From: Streptomyces sp. TSRI0107
Lineage (GTDB): Bacteria > Actinomycetota > Actinomycetes > Streptomycetales > Streptomycetaceae
Assembly: GCF_001905845.1 (NCBI RefSeq)
Contig: NZ_LIVZ01000010.1
Coordinates: forward strand, 186,001-250,000
Direction: 5' to 3'
Length of the DNA: 64,000 nt
Shown here: in pieces, positions 22,725 through 31,738 of the stretch
Layout: every line of letters begins with the position of its first letter
Position numbering within the stretch: the first letter of the stretch is position 1
Notes under the pieces: model-generated
Databases searched by the model: none
What the model saw: the letters and a program-made list of their open reading frames with translations, nothing else
What the model was told of the DNA's origin: nothing
Made by a program: the position numbers and the translations under genes

Positions 22725-24680
22725 TCAGTCCTCGCTCGGCGCCGCCGGGAGCTGCGACTGGATGAGCTGCATGACCGTGCTGTCGGTCAGTGTCGTGACG
22801 TCCCCGAGCTCACGGTTCTCGGCGACGTCGCGCAGCAGCCGGCGCATGATCTTGCCGGAGCGGGTCTTCGGCAGCTCGGCCACCGGCAGGATCCGCTTGG
22901 GCTTGGCGATCGGGCCGAGCGTGGCGCCGACGTGGTTGCGCAGCTCGGCGACCAGCTCCTCGGTCTGCGCCGCCGTACCGCGCAGGATCACGAAGGCGAC
23001 GATCGCCTGGCCGGTGGTCTCGTCCGCCGCGCCGACCACGGCCGCCTCGGCGACGGCGGGGTGCGAGACGAGCGCGGACTCGACCTCGGTGGTGGAGATG
23101 TTGTGGCCGGAGACGAGCATGACGTCGTCGACGCGTCCCAGCAGCCAGATGTCGCCGTCGTCGTCCTTCTTCGCGCCGTCACCCGCGAAGTACTTGCCCT
23201 CGAAGCGCGACCAGTAGGTGTCGATGAAGCGCTGGTCGTCGCCCCAGATGGTGCGCAGCATCGACGGCCACGGCTCGGTGAGGACCAGGTAGCCGCCTCC
23301 GCCGTTCGGCACCTCGTTCGCCTCGTCGTCGACGACCGTCGCGGAGATGCCGGGCAGCGGGCGCTGCGCGGAGCCCGGCTTGGTCTCCGTGACGCCCGGC
23401 AGCGGCGAGATCATCATCGCGCCGGTCTCGGTCTGCCACCAGGTGTCCACGACGGGCGTCCGGTCCGCGCCGATGTGCTTGCGGTACCAGACCCACGCCT
23501 CGGGGTTGATCGGCTCGCCCACGGAGCCCAGCACGCGCAGGCTGCCGAGGTCGAACTTCGCGGGGATGTCGTCGCCCCACTTCATGAACGTGCGAATGGC
23601 CGTCGGCGCCGTGTAGAGGATCGTGACCCCGTACTTCTGCACGATCTCCCAGAACCGGCCCTGGTGCGGGGTGTCCGGCGTGCCCTCGTACATCACCTGG
23701 GTCGCGCCGTTCGCCAGCGGCCCGTAGACGATGTAGGAGTGCCCGGTGACCCAGCCGACGTCGGCGGTGCACCAGTAGACGTCCGTCTCCGGCTTGAGGT
23801 CGAAGACCGCGTGGTGGGTGTACGCCGTCTGCGTGAGGTAGCCGCCGGAGGTGTGCAGGATGCCCTTCGGCTTACCCGTCGTACCGGACGTGTAGAGGAT
23901 GAAGAGCGGGTGCTCGGCGTCGAACGCCTCCGGCGTGTGCTCCGCGCTCTGGCGGCCGACGAGGTCGTGCCACCACACGTCGCGCTCGTCGTTCCAGGCG
24001 ATGTCCTGGCCGGTACGGCGGACCACGAGCACGTGCTCCACGTTGTCGACGCGGGTGATCGCGTCGTCGACGGCCGGCTTCAGCGCGGACGGCTTGCCGC
24101 GCCGGTAGCCGCCGTCGGAGGTGATGACCACCTTGGCGTCCGCGTCCTGGATGCGGGTCGCGAGCGCGTCCGCCGAGAAGCCGCCGAAGACCACCGAGTG
24201 CGCGGCGCCGATCCGGGCGCAGGCCAGCATGGCGATCGCCGTCTCCGGGATCATCGGCATGTAGACGGCGACCCGGTCGCCCTTGCGGACCCCCAACTCA
24301 AGCAGGGCGTTCGCGGCCCGGGACACCTCGTCCTTCAGCTCGGCGTAGGTGATGGCGCGGCTGTCGCCCGGCTCGCCCTCGAAGTGGATGGCCACCCGGT
24401 CGCCGTGCCCGGCCTCGACATGGCGGTCGACGCAGTTGTACGCGACGTTCAGCTCGCCGTCCTTGAACCACTTGGCGAACGGCGGGTTCGACCAGTCCAG
24501 CGTCTCGGTCGGTGCCTTGGCCCAGGTCAGCCGTCGGGCCTGCTCGGCCCAGAAGCCGAGCCTGTCAGCCTTGGCCTGCTCATACGCCTCCGCGGTGACG
24601 TTGGCGTTCGCGGCCAGGTCGGCGGGGGGCGCGAACCTGCGCTCTTCCTTCAGCAGGTTGGCCAGGCTTTCGTTGCTCAC
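22725..24680 (-). CDS. acs: Acetyl-CoA synthetase
   Basis: A 651-residue AMP-forming acetate-CoA ligase. The adenylation P-loop is YTSGTTGKPKG, followed by VGEPINPEAW, WWQTETGAMM, YFAGDGAKKDDDGD with the hinge region, and PKTRSGKIMRR with the Lys that is acetylated in this family. Activates acetate to acetyl-CoA in the cytosol. GTG 24680 is chosen because AGGGAG lies 5 nt upstream and it starts near the conserved N-terminus. A single-gene transcript closed by a terminator. Confidence 0.97.
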   Translation of the reverse strand: MSNESLANLLKEERRFAPPADLAANANVTAEAYEQAKADRLGFWAEQARRLTWAKAPTETLDWSNPPFAKWFKDGELNVAYNCVDRHVEAGHGDRVAIHFEGEPGDSRAITYAELKDEVSRAANALLELGVRKGDRVAVYMPMIPETAIAMLACARIGAAHSVVFGGFSADALATRIQDADAKVVITSDGGYRRGKPSALKPAVDDAITRVDNVEHVLVVRRTGQDIAWNDERDVWWHDLVGRQSAEHTPEAFDAEHPLFILYTSGTTGKPKGILHTSGGYLTQTAYTHHAVFDLKPETDVYWCTADVGWVTGHSYIVYGPLANGATQVMYEGTPDTPHQGRFWEIVQKYGVTILYTAPTAIRTFMKWGDDIPAKFDLGSLRVLGSVGEPINPEAWVWYRKHIGADRTPVVDTWWQTETGAMMISPLPGVTETKPGSAQRPLPGISATVVDDEANEVPNGGGGYLVLTEPWPSMLRTIWGDDQRFIDTYWSRFEGKYFAGDGAKKDDDGDIWLLGRVDDVMLVSGHNISTTEVESALVSHPAVAEAAVVGAADETTGQAIVAFVILRGTAAQTEELVAELRNHVGATLGPIAKPKRILPVAELPKTRSGKIMRRLLRDVAENRELGDVTTLTDSTVMQLIQSQLPAAPSED

Positions 24681-24917
24681 GACATCTCCCTTTCCCAGGG
24701 TGTCCGTTGTGTCCCAGGCCACAGCTCATCAGACCCGGGGGGCCGATGACAAGGGTCGTTGGGAAATTGGTTTAGACCTATTCGGTGATCGACTGCGGGT
24801 CGGGGTCATCCGTACCCACGGACGCGGGGCCAGCGGAGTTCAGCTGTTGTAACGCCTCTCACACTTCCGCCCAAGTACAGGTGAAGACAGACGAGATCCG
24901 GTGAGAGGGGACAGCCA

Positions 24918-25568
24918 GTGGACGGCATACGGGGCGGGCCCGCGGCGGCGGTACGGGACCCTCGGCTCTTCGAGGAGTTCTACCGCCGCCATGTCGACGC
25001 CGTGACCTCTTTCGTGGCCCGGCGTGTCGCCGACGCCCACACCGTCGCCGACCTCACGGCCGAGGTCTTCCTCGCGGTCCTCGACTCCGCCCACACCTAC
25101 CGCGCCGGGCGCGGTGGCGAACGCGCCTGGCTCTACGGCATCGCGCGCAACGTCGTCTCCTCGGAGTACCGGCGCCTGGACCGCGAGAGACGGCGCGACC
25201 GGCTGATCTCCGGGCGGCGGCTGCTGGACGCCGACGACATCGCCCGCCTGGAGGACAAGCTCGACGCCGAGTCCCCCGGACGCCGCGCCCTCGCCGCGCT
25301 GGAACGGCTGCCGGAGGGCGAGCGCGCGGTCCTGGAACTGATCGTGGTCGACCAGCTCACGGTCACCGAGGCGGCGACCGCGCTCGGCATCCGCCAGGTC
25401 ACGGCACGGGTCCGGCTGCACCGGGCGCGGAAGGCGCTGCGGGCGGAGGCGCTGCGGGCGGAGGCGGGGCACGAGGAGGCGGGGCGCGCGGAGCCCGTCC
25501 CGCCGGGGGGTGGAGCGCACGGCACATCTCTGTCATACGTCACCGGAGGAAACGGGGGAGAGGCATGA
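24918..25568 (+). CDS. ECF-type RNA polymerase sigma factor
   Basis: A 216-residue sigma-70 family protein: region 2 at about 18-85 (FYRRHVDAVTSFVARR, then ERAWLYGIARNVVSSEYRR) and region 4 at about 130-180 (LERLPEGERAVLELIVVDQ, TVTEAATALGIRQVTARVRL). The C-terminus after 180 is a low-complexity Glu/Ala/Gly tail with LRAEALRAEA repeats. GTG 24918 follows GAGAGGGG. It overlaps the next gene by 4 nt, which should encode its membrane partner. An inverted repeat (CCTCTCAC at 24855, GTGAGAGG at 24901) precedes it. Confidence 0.9.
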   Translation: MDGIRGGPAAAVRDPRLFEEFYRRHVDAVTSFVARRVADAHTVADLTAEVFLAVLDSAHTYRAGRGGERAWLYGIARNVVSSEYRRLDRERRRDRLISGRRLLDADDIARLEDKLDAESPGRRALAALERLPEGERAVLELIVVDQLTVTEAATALGIRQVTARVRLHRARKALRAEALRAEAGHEEAGRAEPVPPGGGAHGTSLSYVTGGNGGEA

Positions 25569-26266
25569 CCAGCGGCACCACCAGGACGACCTTCGAGGAC
25601 CGGCTGCTCGCGGAACTGCGCCGCGAGATCGAAGCGCGCGCGAGTGAGTCCGCGGCTGTTCCGACGTCCGCGGCCGTTCCGACATCCGCGGCCGTTCCGA
25701 CGTCCGCAGCGGTGGCGACGCCTGCAGGCCCGACGCCTGCAGCGGTTCCGATGCCTGCTCCGGGACGCCGTCGCAGGGCCGTCACGGCGCCGAGGCTCGG
25801 CCTCGTCGCTCTGGCCTGCGTCGCCGCCGGGGCCGCGTGGGTGCTGGCACCGGGCTCCCCGGCCGACACCCCGGCCTACGCACTGGAATCGCACCCCGAC
25901 GGGAGCGTGACCCTCACCCTGAACGACATCGCGCTCGGTGGCCGCTTGCAGGACGGGCTCGCCGAGCGGCTGAAGCGGCAGGGCATCCATGTGTCCGTGG
26001 ACGACCTGCCCGTCGGATACGAGTGCACCCACCCGCGCGGCGAGGCCCTTCCAGGCCCGTTCGCCCGGGGGGAGGACGGCGCGGTCGGCTGGGAGATCAC
26101 CCTGCGCCGCGGGGACTCCCTGGCTTTCGAGAGCACCGCTCAGCCGCAGCCGGACGGCAGCCGACAGCGGGTCGTCAGCTTCTACGGGGTCCGCGGCGAG
26201 ATCGCCCCGTGCGATCCCGTCCGCGCCCCGGAACCCCGCCCGGCGGAGACGTCCGGCCTCCGCTGA
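25565..26266 (+). CDS. Single-pass membrane protein co-encoded with the sigma factor
   Basis: A 233-residue protein: cytosolic helix 8-30, a SAAVPT repeat segment (29-52), one transmembrane helix at about 77-98, and an outer domain with two Cys (in YECTHPRG and APCDPV) that could pair. By position (ATGA overlap with the ECF gene) it may be the anti-sigma or sensor partner, but the zinc anti-sigma motif HxxxCxxC is missing, so it is not a standard anti-sigma factor. Function inferred from context only. Confidence 0.75.
   Translation: MTSGTTRTTFEDRLLAELRREIEARASESAAVPTSAAVPTSAAVPTSAAVATPAGPTPAAVPMPAPGRRRRAVTAPRLGLVALACVAAGAAWVLAPGSPADTPAYALESHPDGSVTLTLNDIALGGRLQDGLAERLKRQGIHVSVDDLPVGYECTHPRGEALPGPFARGEDGAVGWEITLRRGDSLAFESTAQPQPDGSRQRVVSFYGVRGEIAPCDPVRAPEPRPAETSGLR
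25649..25720 (+). repeat. 18-bp tandem repeat encoding SAAVPT
   Basis: Three near-identical 18-bp units (25649-25666, 25667-25684, 25685-25702) and a degenerate fourth (25703-25720) inside the sigma partner gene, encoding a flexible linker before the membrane helix. Confidence 0.85.
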
Positions 26267-26278
26267 GCGGGGATCCCG

Positions 26279-28975
26279 CTACGCCGGGCTGCGCAGATCC
26301 TCGGCGTCGGGCACGTGGTCGAAGACCTCCGCCCCGGCCGCCTCGGTGAGCAGGTAGGCCTGTGCCTCACCCACGTGGAAGTACATCCCGTGCAGCTCCA
26401 GCGCTCCCTCGCGCAGGGCCCGGGCCACCGACTCGTGGGCGCGCAGGTGCTCCAGCTGCTGGACGACGTTGGTCAGGCACAACTGCTCGACCGCGTCGGC
26501 CGGCCGCCGTCCGGCGAGCCGCGCCCAGGGTCGTTCGGTGTCGGCCATCCGCTCCAGGCTGGGCATCCCGTGCCGCAGCCATCGCTTGAGCGGGGTCTGC
26601 GCGCCGCCGGGTTCGGAGTTGATCAGTGCCTGCATCGCTCCGCACCCGGAGTGCCCGCACACCGTGATGGACCGCACCTCCAGCACGTCCACCGCGTACT
26701 CGATCGCCGCGGCGACGGAGTCGTCACCGCTCTCCTCGCCCGGCAGCGGCACCAGGTTGCCCACGTTGCGGACCACGAACAGGTCACCCGGACCACTGGA
26801 GGTGATCATCGAGGTGACGAGCCGTGAGTCGGCGCAGGTCAGGAACAGCTGCACCGGCCGCTGCCCCTCCCTGGCCAGCCGCGCCAGCTCACCTCGCACC
26901 AGCGGGGCGGTCTTGCGCTGGAACGCGCTGATGCCGCGGGCGAGGTGGTGACCGCCTGGGCTGTCGGCGGACGCGGAGCCGGTGGACGGGGCGGACGGGG
27001 CGGACGGGGCGGAGCCGGTGGGGTTTTGCCGGGCTCTCGGGCTGTCCGAGTCTTCGGCGCGTCCTGAGCTTCCGGGTCGTCCCGTGCCTCCGGGGCGTCC
27101 TGAGCCGTCGGGGCTGCCCGGGTCCTCCGGGTCCGCCGGGCCCGTCACGCCGGCGGCCGACTGGCCGGAGCTGCCGGGGCCACGCGGGTCACCGGTGCCA
27201 CCGGAGTCCTCGGTGCCGCCGGTGATGTCGGCGTCCTCGGATCCGTCCGGACCGTCGCCCCGGACCCTGCCCGTTCCGGCATCCGCCGCCGGCTCCGGCA
27301 CCGGCCGCTCCCACTCGCACTGGTGGTTGCGCCAGGCCGTCCACGGGCGGCATCGGCAGTCGCCGGCGCCTTCCGGGTCGTCGGCGTCGGTACCGGTGTG
27401 GGGTTCGGACGGGGCGCCCGGTTCGGCGATGCGGATTCCGGCGCGGCGGCCGGTCAGCTCGACGGTGCCGCCCTGCGCGGTGTGTGTGTTCTGCCAGTCC
27501 TGAAGGGTCTCGTACGCCGCGTGATCCATGAACGAGCCGTCCAACTCCACAACCACGTCGGTGCCTTGAGGCACGTGGTGAAGCATCCGGCTCAGGCGGG
27601 GCACGGCGAGGAACGTCAACTGGCCGCGTACATGGACGTGATGGACTCCCTTCTCCTCCGTGTGCGTGATACGGGTGCGGGTCAGGCGGTGCAGGGCGAC
27701 GGCGACGGCCACGGCGATCCCCAGGGCCACGCCCTCCAGGACGCCGAAGAGCACCACGCCGAGGGTGGTGACGGCGTACACCAGCACTTCTCGGTGGCGG
27801 GTCACCGTGCGGATGTGGTGCAGGGACACCATCTGGATGCCGACGGCCATCACCAGGGCGGCGAGCGAGGCGAGCGGGATGAGCTCCAGGAGCGGAACCA
27901 TCAGCAGCGCGGCGACTACTACCAGAACGCCGTGCAGCATCGTGGAGTTCCGGCTCACCGCACCCGAGTTCACATTCGCCGTGCTGCGCACCGCCACGCC
28001 CGCCACCGGCAGTCCGCCGAGGGCGCCGGAGACCATGTTCGCCGCGCCCTGGCCGAGCAGTTCTCGGTCCAGGTCGGAGCGCGGCACCCGCCCGGTGAGC
28101 CCAGGCCGTGCGGCGGCCAGTTTGTCCACCGCGACCGCGCCGAGCAGTGACTGCACACTGCACACCAGCGTGATGGTGAGCACCGCGGCGATCAGGCCGA
28201 GCACCGGCCCCTCCGGACGCCCGGCCAGCGCGTGGTTGCTCCAGGAGGGCAGATCCACCTTGGGCAGGGTGAGCCCGGCGAGCGAGGCGGTCGAGGTGGC
28301 CCCGGCGACGGCGATGAGCGGCGCCGGCGCCTTGCGCAGCAGACGTCCGGCCCGGCCGGGCAGCCGGGGCCAGACGAACAGCAGGGTCAGGGTGAGCGCG
28401 CTCATGGACAGCGCGGCGGGGTGCAGTTGCGCGAGCTGGGCGGGCAGCGCCCGCAGATTGTCCAGCACGGCGCTCTGCGGGGTGCCGCCGAGCACGATGT
28501 GCAGTTGGGCGACGGCGATGGTGACACCGATGCCGGCCAGCATGCCGTGCACGATCGCGGGGCTGACCGCGAGGGCGGTGCGGGCCACGCGCAGGCAGCC
28601 CAGGCCCAGTTGGGACAGGCCGGCGAGGACGGTGATGGCGCAGGTCGTCCGCCATCCGTAGAGGTGGATGAGGTCGGCGGTGACGACCGTGAGTCCGGCG
28701 GCGGGGCCGCTCACCTGGAGCGGGGAGCCGCCGAGCCGCCCGACGACGATGCCGCCCACGGCGGCGGCGACGAGGCCGGCCTGGAGCGGGGCGCCGGTGG
28801 CGAGGGCGATTCCGAGGGACAGCGGCAGCGCGATCAGGAAGACCGCGATGGAAGCCGACACATCCGCCCCGGCGATCCGGGAGCGGAGGGGCCCGCGCGA
28901 TGGCGGGCTGTGCGGCTGGTGACTGCGGTTGGACTGGTGGGGGTCGGTGGGGCGAGTGGGGACGCAGGCTGACAT
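26279..28975 (-). CDS. SulP-family transporter fused to a beta-carbonic anhydrase
   Basis: An 898-residue fusion. Residues 30-420 are a SulP (SLC26-like) permease with about 12 helices (SRIAGADVSASIAVFLIALPL near the start). A short STAS-like part is at about 435-520 (VHVRGQLTFLAVPRL). After it comes DCRCRPWTAWRNHQCEW, then about 120 residues of Gly/Ser/Asp/Pro low complexity, and from about 690 a beta-carbonic anhydrase with the zinc Cys of CADSR (about 711) and CGHSGCG (about 773). It probably takes up bicarbonate or sulfate and interconverts CO2/HCO3- at the membrane. Convergent with the sigma operon (12-bp gap). Confidence 0.92.
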   Translation of the reverse strand: MSACVPTRPTDPHQSNRSHQPHSPPSRGPLRSRIAGADVSASIAVFLIALPLSLGIALATGAPLQAGLVAAAVGGIVVGRLGGSPLQVSGPAAGLTVVTADLIHLYGWRTTCAITVLAGLSQLGLGCLRVARTALAVSPAIVHGMLAGIGVTIAVAQLHIVLGGTPQSAVLDNLRALPAQLAQLHPAALSMSALTLTLLFVWPRLPGRAGRLLRKAPAPLIAVAGATSTASLAGLTLPKVDLPSWSNHALAGRPEGPVLGLIAAVLTITLVCSVQSLLGAVAVDKLAAARPGLTGRVPRSDLDRELLGQGAANMVSGALGGLPVAGVAVRSTANVNSGAVSRNSTMLHGVLVVVAALLMVPLLELIPLASLAALVMAVGIQMVSLHHIRTVTRHREVLVYAVTTLGVVLFGVLEGVALGIAVAVAVALHRLTRTRITHTEEKGVHHVHVRGQLTFLAVPRLSRMLHHVPQGTDVVVELDGSFMDHAAYETLQDWQNTHTAQGGTVELTGRRAGIRIAEPGAPSEPHTGTDADDPEGAGDCRCRPWTAWRNHQCEWERPVPEPAADAGTGRVRGDGPDGSEDADITGGTEDSGGTGDPRGPGSSGQSAAGVTGPADPEDPGSPDGSGRPGGTGRPGSSGRAEDSDSPRARQNPTGSAPSAPSAPSTGSASADSPGGHHLARGISAFQRKTAPLVRGELARLAREGQRPVQLFLTCADSRLVTSMITSSGPGDLFVVRNVGNLVPLPGEESGDDSVAAAIEYAVDVLEVRSITVCGHSGCGAMQALINSEPGGAQTPLKRWLRHGMPSLERMADTERPWARLAGRRPADAVEQLCLTNVVQQLEHLRAHESVARALREGALELHGMYFHVGEAQAYLLTEAAGAEVFDHVPDAEDLRSPA

Positions 28976-29152
28976 GTTTCCCGTCTCCTCCGGGGCAGCG
29001 CGGTCGCGGAACAGGACGGTCCCGCCGGGCAGCGGGTCGGTCGCGGCCGTGGGTCACGGCATGCAGTGGCGGGATGCATCAACTCTCAGTAAACGGATCG
29101 TAATCAAGAGTAAAGGTCAAGCATGTATTTTCCCGGCAAATGGGTCAAAGAA

Positions 29153-29168
29153 TCACTCCGAAGAGTGA
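29153..29168. promoter_or_regulatory. Inverted repeat in the 370-bp SulP/deacetylase gap
   Basis: TCACTC-CGAA-GAGTGA is a perfect 6-bp inverted repeat in an AT-richer stretch (29075-29215) of the divergent gap 28976-29345. It could be an operator or small hairpin for either gene; no other gene fits in the gap. Confidence 0.4.
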
Positions 29169-29345
29169 AGTGAGCAGTTGATCGGCTTGTCGTACTAATT
29201 CCTTCTCGGCCCCATGCGACCTTGGCGGCGCTGTCGGCTTTTCCGGCGCATCAGGCACCTGCCTGCACACCGCCGCATATCGCTGTGCATCGCCCGAAAC
29301 GCCCCAACGGCGTTGGCCCGAGAGAAGGAAGAAGGTGGGCGGAAG

Positions 29346-30617
29346 ATGGCCGCCACCCAGAGAATCGCCGCGGGCGCCGTGGCCGCCGCGGCCTGTGCCG
29401 CGTCGCTCGCCGGTTGCTCGTTCGGCTCCGACACCGGCACGGAGGGCGCGCCCGGACCGCAGAAGGCGGAGGCGGCCCTGGCCCCCAACGGCCCTTATCG
29501 GCTGATCGGCGACGGTTCCACGGCGTTCACCGGAGCACAGCCGCGTCTGCCCGAGCCCGAGCGGCTGAAGCCGGGGGAGAAGCCGCCGCAGTTCGTGGTG
29601 TTCTCCTGGGACGGGGCCGGCGAGGACAGCCAGAAGCTGTTCTCCCACTTCCGCGAGGTCGCCAGGGCCAACAACGCCACCATGACGTACTTCCTCAGCG
29701 GGGTGTACCTGCTGCCGGAGGAGAAGGCCGAGCTCTACAGGCCGCCGCAGCACTCACCGGGCCGCTCCGACATCGGCTTCAACGACCGGCAGGGCATCGC
29801 CGACACCGTCGAGCAACTGCGGCTGGCCTGGCTGGAGGGCAACGAGATCGGCACCCACTTCAACGGCCACTTCTGCGGCGAGGGCGGCGGTGTCGGCGAG
29901 TGGTCGGTACAGGAGTGGAAGGACGAGATCGCCCAGGCGAAACGATTCGTCAGGTCCTGGAAGACCAATGCCGGGATGACCGGTGCCGAGCCGCTGCCCT
30001 TCGACTACGACAAGGAGCTGATCGGCGCCCGCACACCCTGCCTGGAGGGGCAGGAGAACTTCATGGAGGCGGCTCGGGACCTGGGCTTCCGCTACGACAC
30101 CAGCGGCGTGAACAACCAGGTCTGGCCGGAGCAGAAGGACGGTCTGTGGGATCTGTCGATGCAGCTGGTGCCGTTCCCCGGACACACCTATGAGCAGCTG
30201 ACCATGGACTACAACTTCATGGTCAACCAGTCCGGCACCACCACCCAGGGCGACCCGGACAAGTACCAGCGCTGGGGTGACCAGATGCGCGACGGTCTGC
30301 TCGCGGGCTTCCGGCGGGCCTACGACGGCAACCGCGCGCCGCTGATCATCGGCAACCACTTCGAGTCCTGGAACGGCGGCACCTACATGCGTGCCGTCGA
30401 GGAGGTCATCGAGCAGGTGTGCACCAAGCCCGAGGTGCGCTGTGTGTCGTTCCGCCAGCTGGCCGACTGGCTGGACGCCCAGGACCCGCAGACGCTCGCG
30501 AAGCTGCGCACGCTGAAGGTCGGCGAGGCCCCGAAGCAGGGCTGGGCGTCCTTCCTGTCGGGACGCCCGGCCCCCGCCCCGAAGGGCGTGCCCGGGGCGC
30601 CGGCGAACAAGGGATAG
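29346..30617 (+). CDS. Lipoprotein with a polysaccharide deacetylase-like domain
   Basis: A 423-residue secreted lipoprotein. The signal peptide ends in the lipobox LAGC with Cys24. The domain from about 80 has the NodB-type features: FVVFSWDGAGED with the metal/catalytic Asp, GTHFNGHFC with the H-x3-H zinc pair, and IIGNHFESWNGG late in the fold with a His. It resembles CE4 enzymes that remove acetyl groups from cell-wall polymers, but long spacing between motifs makes the substrate uncertain. ATG 29346 is selected because it begins the signal peptide. Confidence 0.83.
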   Translation: MAATQRIAAGAVAAAACAASLAGCSFGSDTGTEGAPGPQKAEAALAPNGPYRLIGDGSTAFTGAQPRLPEPERLKPGEKPPQFVVFSWDGAGEDSQKLFSHFREVARANNATMTYFLSGVYLLPEEKAELYRPPQHSPGRSDIGFNDRQGIADTVEQLRLAWLEGNEIGTHFNGHFCGEGGGVGEWSVQEWKDEIAQAKRFVRSWKTNAGMTGAEPLPFDYDKELIGARTPCLEGQENFMEAARDLGFRYDTSGVNNQVWPEQKDGLWDLSMQLVPFPGHTYEQLTMDYNFMVNQSGTTTQGDPDKYQRWGDQMRDGLLAGFRRAYDGNRAPLIIGNHFESWNGGTYMRAVEEVIEQVCTKPEVRCVSFRQLADWLDAQDPQTLAKLRTLKVGEAPKQGWASFLSGRPAPAPKGVPGAPANKG

Positions 30618-30656
30618 GGCGGACCGGCCCTGCGGCCCGTGTGGCGGACGGCTGCG

Positions 30657-31637
30657 TCAGGCGTTCGCCACGACGCTCTCACCGAGCACGAAGGCGGGGT
30701 CGACCTGCGCCGCGAGGTCGGCCCCGGTGCGCTCGTTGCCCCAGGACCGGGCGTTCTTGAGGTGGAAGTGCACCATCTGGCGGGTGTAGCGCTCCCAGTC
30801 GCGTCCGTCGTACGTCGCGTCGGCGGCCGACTGCAGGGTGAGCAGGGCGCGGCGGTTGGCGTCCTCCAGGAGCTCGAACCGGGGCGGGCGGCCCTTCTCC
30901 ATGGCGCGCACCCAGTCCGAGTGCCCGACCGTGACGAGCAGGTCGTCCCCGACCTCCTCGCGCAGGTAATCGAGGTCGTCCTGGCCCTGCACCTTGTTGC
31001 CGACGACTTTCAGACGGACGCCGAAGTCACGGGCGTACTCCTTGTACTGGCGATAGACGGAGACCCCCTTCCGGGTCGGCTCGGCGACGAGGAACGTGAT
31101 GTCGAAGCGGGTGAACATGCCGGAGGCGAAGGAGTCGGAGCCGGCGGTCATGTCGACCACGACGTACTCGTCGCGGCCGTCGACCAGGTGGTTCAGGCAC
31201 AGCTCCACCGCTCCGGTCTTGGAGTGGTAGCAGGCGACCCCCAGATCGGCCTCGGTGAAGGGGCCGGTGACCATCAAACGGACGGCGCCGCCGTCGAGTT
31301 CCACCGGCCGGGCGCAGGTGTCGTAGACCGGGTTGTCCTCGTGTACCCGCAGCAGCCGGGAGCCCTCGCCGGGCGGCGTGGTCTTGATCATCGTCGCGGC
31401 GGAGGGGATGCGCGGGTTGGTGCCGCGCAGATAGTCCTTGATCAGCGGAAGGTGGTCGCCCATCGCGGGCAGCGCGGCGGATTCCGTCTCGTCGAGACCG
31501 AGCGCGGCGCCCAGGTGCTGGTTGATGTCGGCGTCGACCGCGATGACCGGTGCGCCGGTGGCTGCCAGATGACGGATGAACAGGGAGGACAGGGTGGTCT
31601 TGCCGCTCCCGCCCTTCCCGACGAAAGCAATTTTCAT
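30657..31637 (-). CDS. CooC/ParA-like ATPase
   Basis: A 326-residue SIMIBI-class ATPase beginning MKIAFVGKGGSGKTTLSSLF, so the deviant Walker A (GKGGSGKTT) is at residues 7-15. VIAVDADINQH (switch I-like) and VVVDMTAGSDSF (switch II-like) follow. CooC-type proteins insert nickel into metalloenzymes, and related ParA/MinD proteins position cell components; the sequence does not decide. ATG 31637 puts the P-loop at the N-terminus. Divergent from the Fic-like gene with a 101-bp gap. Confidence 0.85.
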   Translation of the reverse strand: MKIAFVGKGGSGKTTLSSLFIRHLAATGAPVIAVDADINQHLGAALGLDETESAALPAMGDHLPLIKDYLRGTNPRIPSAATMIKTTPPGEGSRLLRVHEDNPVYDTCARPVELDGGAVRLMVTGPFTEADLGVACYHSKTGAVELCLNHLVDGRDEYVVVDMTAGSDSFASGMFTRFDITFLVAEPTRKGVSVYRQYKEYARDFGVRLKVVGNKVQGQDDLDYLREEVGDDLLVTVGHSDWVRAMEKGRPPRFELLEDANRRALLTLQSAADATYDGRDWERYTRQMVHFHLKNARSWGNERTGADLAAQVDPAFVLGESVVANA

Positions 31638-31738
31638 GTTCAGTAAGCGTAGTGGCGCGAGCATGGCGCGGGCGGGCCCGACGTGAAGAAGACCACTCCT
31701 TCGTGGGGTCCGGGCCCGGGGTGCGTAATGTCGTACCC

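Noticed and set aside
21093..24749. A 1218-codon plus-strand frame opposite nhaA and acs
   Set aside because: Both genes on minus are unmistakable; the plus frame is their mirror and has no domain.
29346..30617. Classical chitin/xylan deacetylase assignment
   Set aside because: Only part of the NodB motif set is evident, so a specific substrate was not given.
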